Shown piece by piece: positions 23,201 to 31,956 of a stretch of DNA of 64,000 nt. The position numbers and the translations under genes were made by a program. Source of the DNA: Pyricularia pennisetigena (lineage: Eukaryota; Ascomycota; Sordariomycetes; Magnaporthales; Pyriculariaceae). Every line of letters starts with the position of its first letter. Position 1 is the stretch's first letter. The notes under the pieces are model-generated. The model had not been told where the DNA came from and did not search any database. It worked only from the letters and a program-made list of their open reading frames with translations. The stretch spans positions 2,004,874 to 2,068,873 of the forward strand of contig NC_043740.1 of assembly GCF_004337985.1 (NCBI RefSeq), written 5' to 3'.

Positions 23201-23842
23201 AGCTAGGACTCCAATCTTGCAGCCCGATCGCTTGGCCTTGCGGAGACTTGCTCTGATTCGCTCCTGTTCCTTGAGCTGGGAATGTGAAAGCTGAGGGTTC
23301 ATGGTGGGTACGGCGGTAGCACTGCCGCCCATCTGAGCAAAGAACCCATCATCATCAGCCTCATCGTCGGTTGCATTCGCGCCGAAGCTATCGTAAGCAC
23401 AGTCGTCGTCCTCCTCCTCCTCGCTATTGTCATTCACCTCATCAGCGTCGGTCATTTCTGCATCGGATGAATTGGGGCTGTCAAGACTGAGGGACTCTCC
23501 CAAGCACTTGTCCAGATTCTTGGACAAGTAAGTGATAGCGCGGGTAATGGTGAAGCTACCGCCGGTAGCAAAGTGGGTTTGCACTTGCTCGAGAACTTTG
23601 GCTACCTGTCTCGGTGCCTCCTCATCATCGGTGAAGAGAAGAAAGTTGCATGGACCAGGATATCCGTCGACGTTGGCGGCCAGAAGACGAACTTGAAGGC
23701 TCTTGGGGAGCTGCTCGTTAAAGTAGGTAACTATGACCTCGTCATCATCGCCCCTCCTCACTGAAGACACATTGTTAATGCGCCCCGCCGCGGCATTGGC
23801 GGCTGCCGCTAGGACGTCAGCCTTGAACTTCCGTGCAGCCAT
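20216..23842 (-). CDS. PARP catalytic domain fused to UBE2Q-type E2 domain
   Basis: An intronless frame of 1208 aa from the ATG at 23842. The N-terminal ~110 residues have an RWD-like look. Acidic stretches follow (125-165), then a Cys-rich zone with CxxxCxxC at 412-419 and further Cys pairs at 435/440 and 468/471 that may bind zinc. A PARP catalytic domain spans about 730-890, with the NAD-binding His in GWHGS (788) and GNGVYFS (Tyr 819), closest in style to the PARP6/8 group. After another acidic linker, a ubiquitin-conjugating domain (about 1035-1175) has the UBE2Q signature GGAMCMELLTSSGWSP with candidate catalytic Cys 1128. Such fusions are known to me from filamentous ascomycetes, but their substrates are not. 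The combination suggests coupled ADP-ribosylation and ubiquitin transfer; that is inference. The same frame extends 63 codons upstream, judged untranslated. The mono- versus poly-activity cannot be read here. Confidence 0.88.
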   Translation of the reverse strand: MAARKFKADVLAAAANAAAGRINNVSSVRRGDDDEVIVTYFNEQLPKSLQVRLLAANVDGYPGPCNFLLFTDDEEAPRQVAKVLEQVQTHFATGGSFTITRAITYLSKNLDKCLGESLSLDSPNSSDAEMTDADEVNDNSEEEEDDDCAYDSFGANATDDEADDDGFFAQMGGSATAVPTMNPQLSHSQLKEQERIRASLRKAKRSGCKIGVLAGLLPGHNFHIFSMSVRICKLGLSEENLLAWGLSDSDYLVLLVSITGTSFPTMESIMERPAAHSGMKFRIRKCANFKPTTSQAVKAFNEAIIRDDELEGTAPDSSADPPLERIFLSRSFDEFMSESFVSLVKLRENLGYSWDEANESLINGISNTADLNRQFPSDQATKMNDHLASGVRTKRSVPLICWEFAMKYFKDCTKYCIRCHRLVRNDVGSLKPFVCSNQLCLFQYMQMGLGPSVEHEILSQPKVVDLLCSFCYSSTLAVYLGDKNKYSIREFPVGLSLKVPGFFGRRQSSASLPSCIPVRVTDLDQGLLLDTYDHDDWLASLKPGVCCALVNQVTLLNNGFTLKKDTFSSKLETRYIRPTWVQKGPNDPWASPFTGEMNAHMESITYGNVVSIDRNAGTVVISVAGRRCRAVDIGAVQETDPRQDPAQLFLATFDTSFDTLLDDGKAMAIRFILDMLPPIAQIRTFLKKNPNSSVTGMSQVLPPAATLLEWIVATNRSLIMCLEEEDDIDPTMDVTPSQSLALLKIPEMSGYVQFRFAQGSPDKEERFRTELNRMGAAGSKHPTIFGWHGSNQSNWHSIIRTGLDFNDVANGRAYGNGVYFSQELNTSMGYAHLGTSFMWPSSALQSNRIIVLSELINIPDEFVSRSPHLVVQNIDWQQCRYLFVQKPSALAQVPPALVAPSATCHMTSPSMFIEQDPNMIPRGADHRPLRIPRAAIPSSGSQMLPTDDDGYESEDDDLDVLTEVVEISSDEEEVHTGAEDYDTEVELLEARTIKPDHLTDFQPGTLDLASLPRLAPPQRSGGAGRHLAKEISVLRKIQEATPSHELGWYIDFDGMSNMFQMIVELHSFDKTKPLGRSMATRSVNSIVMELRFGENFPISPPFVRVIRPRFLPFHAGGGGHVTLGGAMCMELLTSSGWSPACSIEHVLIMVRLALVSEDPQPAQIEHAGGGDYDIGGAVVAYRRAAMVHGWQIPPDLDQTAMGAGSASA

Positions 23843-25976
23843 TGCTATAGGGCGTCGAGTTAGAGATGAGCTAGCTAATGTAGAGCTAGCGACCGGTACT
23901 AAAATTAGGAGTGTCAGTCGTCGGTTTGTTTTCTTGTCTGGCCGTGAGCAAGTACGTACCGAAGGTTTCTGGGCCCGAAGCCTATATGGGATCTCGGTTG
24001 CGGGATGACAGTGAGAATGCGTGTAACGCACAGCATTCAGCAGTTTCCCCGAAAACAGCGCATAGATCCTGTGAAGGGATTGGCTCGAATGATATGGTAT
24101 AACGCTAGTGTTGCCAAACTGGATGTCATGCCAGATGAGGTGAGGTGTTTGATAGTGAATGAATCAACCTGAGGTTGGAGCTAAACAGTAAGTAGTTCAG
24201 CTTGAGGAAAGGAGGAGAGCAAGAAAGGCAGATAAATTCGGGTAAAGTAAGAGGTAGGTAGTTCAAGCAGAAGCTGGATAGATGGCTGGCTGGCTAAGGT
24301 GAGTGGATTGATTGGCAACAAACGAAGAGGGAGATGGGCGTGAAAGAAGACAAACTGAAGGGCAAGTAAGTTAACAATCGTTTGACGCTGGGTGAAAAAG
24401 TGAAGGTTCTGTCCAGAATCAGAAAGTCCAACTGGGATAAAAGCAGCGTCTGGCTGCCTTGCGGCGCTTCAAAGACTTGCGCCGCACCCACGAAGTTTCG
24501 TGTAACCTCTGATTTCTCTTGCCCCTCCCCTAATGTTCCCTACCAGATATCGTCACCAAACTTCTCGCATATTTCGAGTGCTGTCAAGTCTCGCGCAGAC
24601 ATGCGCGTGTCGACGGGGTCGCGGTTCTTGTCAGAGGTAGCCTAAAGGTAGATGATAAAGTGGTCTCTGAGGTCAAACACCAATGATAGGATGAACATGA
24701 AGAATCTGGAAATCAAGGTCGCAATTAGATGGGATGGTTGCCAGGTAGGCAATCGTGCAATGCAACAATATGCGAAGGGAACGAAGTAGCTTCTAGAAAG
24801 GAAAAAAAAAAGAAGAAGAAAAAACGCCCGTCTGTCTGTGTCTGCCTCTTGCGGCTTTGTGCTGATGCCTGTTTCCTTTATAATAATGCCTGACGACTAC
24901 AGCACGTGTATCCAAAACTATCCAAAACCCTTTCTGCATCCTGGCCTAGACTACCTACCTAGCTAGGTACTTTCAGGAAAAGCTTAGGCCTGTAAATTGA
25001 TTTTGTGGCTTTCCATTCTGGCTTGTCTGCGGGACGATTCCAGCACACGCAAGCAAACTATGGAGAGGTACCGTAGGTACATGTCAGATTAGCGAAGCTG
25101 GGCAAGGTACGCAGACCGAGGTACGTAAACCACCCTACCAAAAGGTACATATGCATAACGAAAGAACACCAACACTGTTGTGACTCATATTCTTGATATG
25201 TTGCAGGGAGGATTGTTAGCTCGATTAGGGAACGAGCAATAGGTGGTGTGGTGTGCTAAACGAGAAGCAGGCATTTGTCACAAACGCCATACACAAAATG
25301 AAGAGAAAACCATGATACGAAAGGTTATTAGGACTAAAAAACAAATATTATAGCGCGACAAACCACAAGAGCATGAACGATATCGTGTCCCGGCAGAGCG
25401 ATTAGTTCAGGCAGATCTTCTGCATGGGCGAAGTTTGGTCGATGGATGAAGAATTTAAAGTCTTTGTGACAAGGTTGATGGATTTTAGCTTTGTTGGTGA
25501 CAAAAACCAATGATCGTCGTCACAGTATCAAATCTAGGTACTCGACAGGTAAAATTCTCGTCGCTCTTCATATAACTGATATTCTCAGTTGTTGGAAGCG
25601 TTCATTTTGATATACGAGGTGCTTTGTTCCTCACAACCTTTGCCTAGGTACCTTGGTCACGTCGTCGTACTTTATTGCTTGAGAACCATTTTTGGTCATT
25701 TTCAGTTTTGGCACGCGTGAAGCCCCACCAATCCACCTAAATAAATGAATGGCCAACCAGCCAACCGGCCCACTACTGCACATGCTGTCTGTCCCACTGC
25801 ATGCCTGTCACTTTCATACCTTGTTACGATGCCTTGGCCGACCCATTCATCAGTAGCTCCAGGTCTCCAAGAGGTATCTAATTGATTGAAAACCCCCCAA
25901 AGATCTGTGTGAGGCTGCAGACGCAAGGCCGTGATCACGGGTCGGACGTAAAAAAAAAAAAAAAAAAAAAAAAAAG
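23843..25976. other. divergent intergenic region PARP-E2 / COG7
   Basis: About 2.1 kb without a supportable gene. It contains direct and inverted CTAGGTA motifs, notably near 24951-24970 and 25641-25654, a purine-rich stretch at 24800-24825 and an A26 run immediately before the COG7 start. The PARP-E2 leader and COG7 promoter must lie here. Confidence 0.55.
25950..25975. repeat. A26 tract abutting a start codon
   Basis: Twenty-six consecutive A, followed by a single G and the ATG at 25977. If transcribed, it forms an unusually A-rich 5' leader end. Confidence 0.95.
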
Positions 25977-27224
25977 ATGACGTCGGATTCCAGACCAGCC
26001 CAACCACGACGCAGCAGTGGCTCTGGCTCGTCGAGAAACCTCCCCATCCACCATCACCCCGGCAAGCAAAAACCCACGACACAGACACCAGCACAGATCC
26101 AAAACCAATCACCGCACGTGGCAGACCCTTTCCTCTCTGACTTTTTGAACCCTTCCTTCGACCCCGTCGCATACCTCAACTCCGTCCTCCCGCCCTTACA
26201 GAGCAGCAGCGGCCGCTCCTCGGCAGCGGCGTCTGCGCGCCAACCGGCAAGCATCGGCGGCGGCGGCGGAGGCGGCAGCACCGCTTCGAAGCCCGTGCCG
26301 CTGGCCGAGCTCTCGTCCCAGGCCCAGTCCCAGATCAACCAGCTTAACATCCACACCACTCGGCTGGCCGCCACCCTCACCCAGCTGACCGACGACATCC
26401 TCCGCAGCGGCAGCCGGCTCGCCTACGAGGTCGAGCTGCTGCGGGGCGAGACCCTCGGGCTGGCCGAGACACTGACCGAAGGGCTGAGCGATGACGTCGC
26501 AAAGTTTGTTCCCGGCGGCGTGGGTGCCGCCACAGCCGCAGCGACCAGGCAGCCGCCGAGGGTGACGGCGGCTGCGGCGCACGAAGAGGGCTCGGGGCAG
26601 CAGCAGCGCGGCGTCGAGGAGGAGCAGGATGGTGCGGCAGGGCCCCGATCCTCGGAACCGCCCTACATCGCGCAGCTCCGCACCTTGACCCTCGTCAGGT
26701 CGCGGCTGGAGTCGGTCATCAAGACGTTTGGAGACGCCATGGAGTTTGTCTTCCCGCCGTCCGAGGTTTCGGTGAGCTCGGGCTTCCTGTCCGTCTCCGC
26801 CCCGGACCCCGGCAAGGAGGCACACAGCACTGAGGAGAAGGGCCAGCAGGTACTAAGGGACCTGCGGAAAGAGATATCCGGGCTGCTGGCCGTGTCGGAT
26901 CCCAAAGGTATCGAGGACGCTGTTCACCGCATCGAAGGACTCAAGGATTTGAACAAGGTTTGGCAAGGTACAGCTGAAGAGAAAGGTCGGACCAGGTTTC
27001 TGGAGACTCTCGCGAAACTCGTCGAGGACAGGCATCGCGAGTTGCTGCGGGAGCTCGAACAGGCCAAGAGGGATAACGAGAGGCTTGATTCTGCTGCAGG
27101 CGGAGGCAATTCTTCGGCAAAGAAGACGACGGCTGCCAACACTGCGAACGCCAGTGAAAGCAGGGGCTACGGCGGAGGGTATGGTTTCATTAGCCAGCTG
27201 CAGAAAATTCGGGGTGGGTTGTGA
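25977..27224 (+). CDS. COG7: COG7-like conserved oligomeric Golgi complex subunit
   Basis: An intronless 415-aa frame. The motif FLSDFLNPSFDPVAYLNSVL (residues 53-72) and the heptad-rich helix beginning LAELSSQAQSQINQLN and continuing to the ILRSGSRLAYEVELLRGE region fit the N-terminal part of fungal COG7 proteins. Further amphipathic helices follow (about 240-290 and 305-375). COG tethers retrograde vesicles at the Golgi and keeps glycosylation enzymes in place. The protein is much shorter than animal COG7 (about 770 aa) but this is usual for the fungal form as I know it. Gly7 and Ala/Gln-rich inserts and a Ser-rich basic N-terminus are low complexity. The start follows an A26 run. Another Vps51-fold tether (COG5, Dsl1-like) is the main alternative. 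Confidence 0.65.
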   Translation: MTSDSRPAQPRRSSGSGSSRNLPIHHHPGKQKPTTQTPAQIQNQSPHVADPFLSDFLNPSFDPVAYLNSVLPPLQSSSGRSSAAASARQPASIGGGGGGGSTASKPVPLAELSSQAQSQINQLNIHTTRLAATLTQLTDDILRSGSRLAYEVELLRGETLGLAETLTEGLSDDVAKFVPGGVGAATAAATRQPPRVTAAAAHEEGSGQQQRGVEEEQDGAAGPRSSEPPYIAQLRTLTLVRSRLESVIKTFGDAMEFVFPPSEVSVSSGFLSVSAPDPGKEAHSTEEKGQQVLRDLRKEISGLLAVSDPKGIEDAVHRIEGLKDLNKVWQGTAEEKGRTRFLETLAKLVEDRHRELLRELEQAKRDNERLDSAAGGGNSSAKKTTAANTANASESRGYGGGYGFISQLQKIRGGL

Positions 27225-28047
27225 AGTTTCGAATATCATGTATTTTATCAGGCCATATATATGCCATATGAATGAAATGGTCATTCGGTTCACCCACAGT
27301 GAGACCAAGCATATGTGATCAGCCACTTTTTTTTTTCTTTTCTTTTCTCTAAGTCATGCTTGCCTGTGATAAACCTTCTATGTAAAGCAATGCGTTACTC
27401 TCATGCAAACAAATATCTCCCAGACGATATCGATTTTTTCCGAGGAGTCTCCGAGAAACATTTAGTACCAGCTAATTAGTCTGAAGTTCATCAATGACAG
27501 CTTGCCATTCGGGCTCGTCGCCCATCTAACTCGGACCTGAAGAGCAACTCCCAAGCATCACGTGCTTGTTCCTAGTCATTTCCCAAGTCCTTTTTTTTTT
27601 CTTTTTTTACGCGTTTCGCTCATATATATATCTATCATGCCCAGCCTACAACTCCTTCAATGGGGATGTATGTGCAGTTGTTGCTCAATTTTCAAGTGCA
27701 ACCAGAAGAATTCAGGGAGCCACGGCACTGATTCCGTGTTAAGTATCCTGAGGTCGAAAGTGAGGACATTGTTTTGGCTGATCTTATACGTTCACAGGAA
27801 TCGCCTTGTCGACAGTTGTGGAAAGACAAGGGGGATCGCAGATGGTAAATAGAAAGAAAAGAAGAAAAGATCAGATCGATATCAAGCACTGCGAGTGCTG
27901 TCTTATCATCTCGTGGTCGTACTAGTGCTCGAACTAGTAGCGATAATAGGGGTTTTGGTGGTTGGTCGGCCGGTCGTTCCATGTGAGGCGCAGCGGGGCC
28001 GGGCCACGCATGTGACCACCTCCATGTCTAACACTGTCATGGTAGAC
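27225..28047. other. intergenic region COG7 / Nudix gene (convergent)
   Basis: Two 3' ends share this interval. A T-rich element followed by TATATATA lies at about 27590-27632 and precedes a short open frame at 27637, but that frame has no recognisable protein and I do not call it. Confidence 0.5.
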
Positions 28048-28618
28048 CTATCTCTTCATAGCTGAGCGTTTCAATGCCTCCTGAAGCTCTGGCCTATCTT
28101 TGAGGGACTCCCAAGCGTCGAGAAACGTCATCCACTTGCGCTGGCGCTTGTCCTTCTCGGGCCAGTCCTGCTCTTCGCTTGTGACGGTCGCCTCGTAGAA
28201 GTGGTAGATGGCTTTCTCGCGCTTGCCAGACTTGCCAGATTTAGACGAGGTTTTAACCCTAGTCTCTTCGATCTGGCCAAGGTCGTAGTCGATGGTGACA
28301 AGAATGCCAGCCTCCTCCCAGGCTTCACGCTGCGCGGCCTCCGTGCATTCTTCGTCCGTCTCCCAGCCACCTTTGGGCAATACCCAACCCTTCCGGCGAG
28401 TTGACTGAGTGAGCAGCACATACTCTTTGTCTTCCGTAAGCGCCACTACACCGGCAACCAGGCGCTCGCCCTTGCTGTTATATCCTAAGACACAGCATGA
28501 TGAGGTTAGTTGGCTGGGCCGAAGCCACTTGCCCAGGGGTGAACTCACGTTGCTTGCTCCTCCCAGTACGTGACTGCATGGTCCGTGTACTGCTGTTGCT
28601 GCTTCCTGAAGCAGCCAT
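28048..28618 (-). CDS. Nudix diphosphoinositol polyphosphate phosphohydrolase (Ddp1/Aps1-like)
   Basis: Two exons, 28618-28549 and 28484-28048, encode 168 aa. The joined start MAASGSSNSSTRTMQSRTGR leads into RYNSKGERLVAGVVAL, the usual start of the Aps1/Ddp1 family. The Nudix box runs from GGWETDEE to REAWEEAG with all the metal-binding Glu residues (REAWEE). Family members hydrolyse diphosphoinositol polyphosphates such as InsP7 and also diadenosine polyphosphates, linking phosphate signalling to polyphosphate metabolism; human DIPP and yeast Ddp1 are relatives. The first exon is only 70 nt and the intron is 64 nt (GTGAGT...TTAG). Without the join, the longest frame gives a false 238-aa protein with an unrelated N-terminus. 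Cytosolic or nuclear location is likely, since no signal peptide is visible. Confidence 0.9.
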
Positions 28619-29900
28619 TTTTGCGACTGGACGACCCGAGACTCACTCACTGTCTCGGTGTCTTGTTGGTCAAGGATTGCGGGTGGGCGGGGCAGTATCC
28701 AGAGTTCTGTGGGAAAACCGGAAACTTGAAATAGGGAAGAAAGCTTCAAGTCGTTGCAAGGCAAACAGGAGATGGGGGAGAAAAAGAGAGAGAGAAAGAA
28801 AGAAAATATGAAAAGTCCGTCCAGGTGAGGGATGGATAGAGGTAGGTGGGAATGATGCTAGTCAGACGAATGGAGCCTCAGTTGCGAAAAAGTCGGAATT
28901 GGGTTGCTGGGCAGCCCAAGGCGCGCAACTCTCAACTTTCAAGGGAGTATACACGGCATGGTCGCAAGTTCTTCGAATGGTACGAAAATCCTTTTTTTTT
29001 CTAGGTTGGTAGGACGAATGACTGGATGTGCCTGCGGGAAAAGGCTGTGTGAGTGACCAATGTTGTCGCAAGCAGTTTGGGGTGAGCAACAGTTTGTTCA
29101 GAAAAGTGTGTCAGATCAAAATTGAAGGAAAGGGAGCGGTAATAATAATTCATGGTCTAGTGGCAGGCGCCTGAAGTCGTAAGAAAGGACATGCCTTTTT
29201 AACAATAACAATAATAAAGAGATTAAGAGGAAAAAAAAAAAAAAAAAAACACGTGTGTGAACGGATCAACAGAATTAATTGGATTTTAATTCTATTGCAT
29301 CGTGGGCAGAGAGAGGGGAGATAACGACCGGAAAACAAATTGAAAGTAAGGCATAGAATAGAGGAATGGCACGCACTCCAACCGTAGCGCAGTATAGATT
29401 ATATGTGGTTTTGGAAGACACCAAGTGTGGTGGTTATGGTGGTGTTGCGATGCTTTCGAAGAGCGCTGTCCAGAAAATTGAATGCCAAGGATCGATCGAT
29501 CAGACAGCCTGCCGCGGGACTCGCAGGCGGCTCTGAGAGACGGCGGCGGGAGGCGGGTTACAGCCCCAAGCAATTCGACGTCAAGTTTTGATCGCGCCAC
29601 AAAACTCTGTCTCGTCAAGAGACTTTGGGGAGCACAGGGCTGGCTGTAAATGTTCCTTTTGGATCTTTCTTTTTTGAAGGCTGACAAGGCTGACTTGAAG
29701 GAATCTTCGAGAGGTCGAGGGTCCGGATCTGAGGAAGGGTTTGACGTTCTTTTTCTTTGCAGAAGAAGCGTCAATGCAGGGGGCCACCAGACAGGGTGAG
29801 GGCGAGAACGAGGGCGACGATGGAGCACCTGGTGGGGGCGCGGGTTTAAGCTCTCTTTGTCACCACTAAGGAGTACGGAGTAGGAAAAGTACCTAAGTGA

Positions 29901-29947
<47 letters not shown>

Positions 29948-31956
29948 AGCTGCCAGGTAACAAGGAGGTACCTGAGCAAGAAATACCAGCATGGGTCGCA
30001 ATGCGCTCTGCGTCGCGTGCTCACCAACTAACTGGTGGGAAACGACAAATTTTAAAGTTTGAAAACTACGGCAGCTAACGAAAGGGTCAGGTTATCAAGA
30101 GGTAGAAAAAAAGACCCTGGTCAACCAACCTACAATTGTGCAGTGTTTATTGCAGTACAGTAGAAAGCGAGCAAATTCATCAAGTAGTAGTAAATTGTTA
30201 CGTCGTAATCGTGCCTGGGCTGCCCGTGCATCCTTCCCCCCCTTGGAATGAAATGTACGTGATCGGAGCTGGACGGCCAAGGTACGGGTACGTACTTGTA
30301 CCTAGGTACCTCTCAGGTGGAACAGACAGGCAAACATGCCTGCTGGAGGTCACCTACCTCGCAAAAAATGCTGCCTAATAAATCTATGTATGGGTTGACA
30401 TGGTGTTGCACAACCTCCGCGCTGTGTACCAGGAAATTGGTTAGCCTTGATTTTAGCGCCACCAACCCTGTGAGGTGTCATTGTACTATTATGGTGGAGC
30501 TTGAAAGTGTGTTTGGGAGTTCCTTTTTCTTCTTGAAATTAATTGATTAGTGCACTATTGTCGGGAAATCAAAATCCTACGTGCAGTCAGTCCATCATTG
30601 TCCACACAACAGCCATCTAAATTGAAACCGCAGCAACTCACAAGAGTGGGATCTATGGTTTTATACAAAAGATTAGTTATTTTGGGTGCACTTTTGGTCA
30701 AACGCCTGCCTGCAAAGGTTAGGTTCTCCTCACTAGCGTCTTGGGGACTGGCCAGATGGGCGTTCTCGAAGCTGTCCCAGATACCAAGGATGGGTACCTA
30801 GCAAGCAGATCTGTATTCTAGGCTGCCTGACTGCCGCCGGGAAATTGTTTTGCATGCTCGCGTGAAGAGGCAAAACAGATGCGTGCATGTATGTATGTAT
30901 CAAAACGGTGTGCACCGAGGACCGGAGCACGCCTGCCCCATTTTCTCCGAACGGTATCTGTCAAGCTCTGGGTGTACCTCGTGGACAAAAATTGTTCACC
31001 CGATACCAGTCAACACTCAGGTATACATGAGCAGAGTCATCCTCGCACAGACGCTGACCACGTCACTGCTGCTGAAATCTTTTTTCGTTTGAAGGAATTC
31101 CATCTCATCCAGACGTTGTCATTGCGGGGGATCGGCTTGGAAGGATCTGAAATTCTATGTCAAGTGATTCCAGATAGCGAAAGTCCCTGAGCTTGGGTAT
31201 CTCGAAGGAAGGTATGAATGTAGGTAGGTTCTGTATCTACCTCACAGGATTGTTTACTTTTGCAGACCTAACAGACCTAAGGACAAAGCTGGGCTCATTT
31301 GATGTCAGTCTGTATTTACCTACCTTACTTAGCAAAGATACCGTACTACATGTAGCACCTACCCCAAGCCCAAGGTAGGTAAGGCTAGAGTAATCCAAAG
31401 CTTTTTGCTGTTTGGTGGCACTCTGACTGTTTCTAGAAAGGTCCCGATCTAACAGGGACCCCACTTCTAGCCGCCACCTACCTACTCAATGCAGCTTCGA
31501 CAAGGGGCTTTTTCTAGACTAGTCAACCAACATTTTGAAGAAAGGGTGCCCCAAACTTGCCGCACCTCCCCTCTGCGAACCTACCTCGGGTAGCTTAGTT
31601 CCAGACTGGATATTGCTTGCCCCAGAATTCCTCATCGTATTCTTCTTCTTCTACACCACTGGAACTACAGTAGGTCTAGTTTGTCGGCATTACCAACCAT
31701 CTCCAGATATATCCATCACTCTCTAGATACTACCGCTTCTCACCTCAGGCTCGGACAGACAAACCTGAATTCTACCCCGCCCCCACGACGACCCACTCGG
31801 CTTGCTGGGCGCTTGCACGGGCTCCGCGCCGCTGGCACGAGCCAGACCGCCGGCTGTGGTTGTGCTTGTTCCCGTCCTACTGCGCTGTTACACTCAACAC
31901 CTCGACCGACCTCGGAAGCTTCGTTTTTCCTTTTCAGATTTGCACAAGGGGCGCCG
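28619..31956. other. 3.3-kb divergent intergenic region Nudix / ATE1
   Basis: No gene is supported. The interval holds an A19 run (29231-29249), an A44 run (29902-29945), the palindrome TACCTAGGTA at 30299-30308, a GTAT repeat near 30887-30898, and many TACCTAC-type words between 31200 and 31400. Sequence from about 31690 to 31956 is CT-rich and is likely the ATE1 leader. Long frames here are antisense readings of the homopolymers. Confidence 0.55.
29902..29945. repeat. A44 homopolymer
   Basis: Forty-four consecutive A with no target duplication evident. It lies in the Nudix/ATE1 intergenic region, not at a visible gene end. Confidence 0.95.

Noticed and set aside
23843..24031. 63-codon upstream extension of the PARP-E2 frame
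   Set aside because: Basic, unconserved-looking sequence in a leader; the MAARKFKADV start is more plausible.
27637..27852. short frame behind a TATATATA element
   Set aside because: Cys-rich start looks tempting, but no conserved pattern or splice-consistent extension was found.
28485..28764. single-exon 238-residue Nudix model
   Set aside because: The joined two-exon model restores the family N-terminus (SRTGRSKQRYNSKGERL); the longer frame is intron and leader.
29292..29963. 223-residue minus-strand frame starting with poly-Phe
   Set aside because: Its first part is only the A44 homopolymer read backwards, and the rest has no family resemblance or splice logic.
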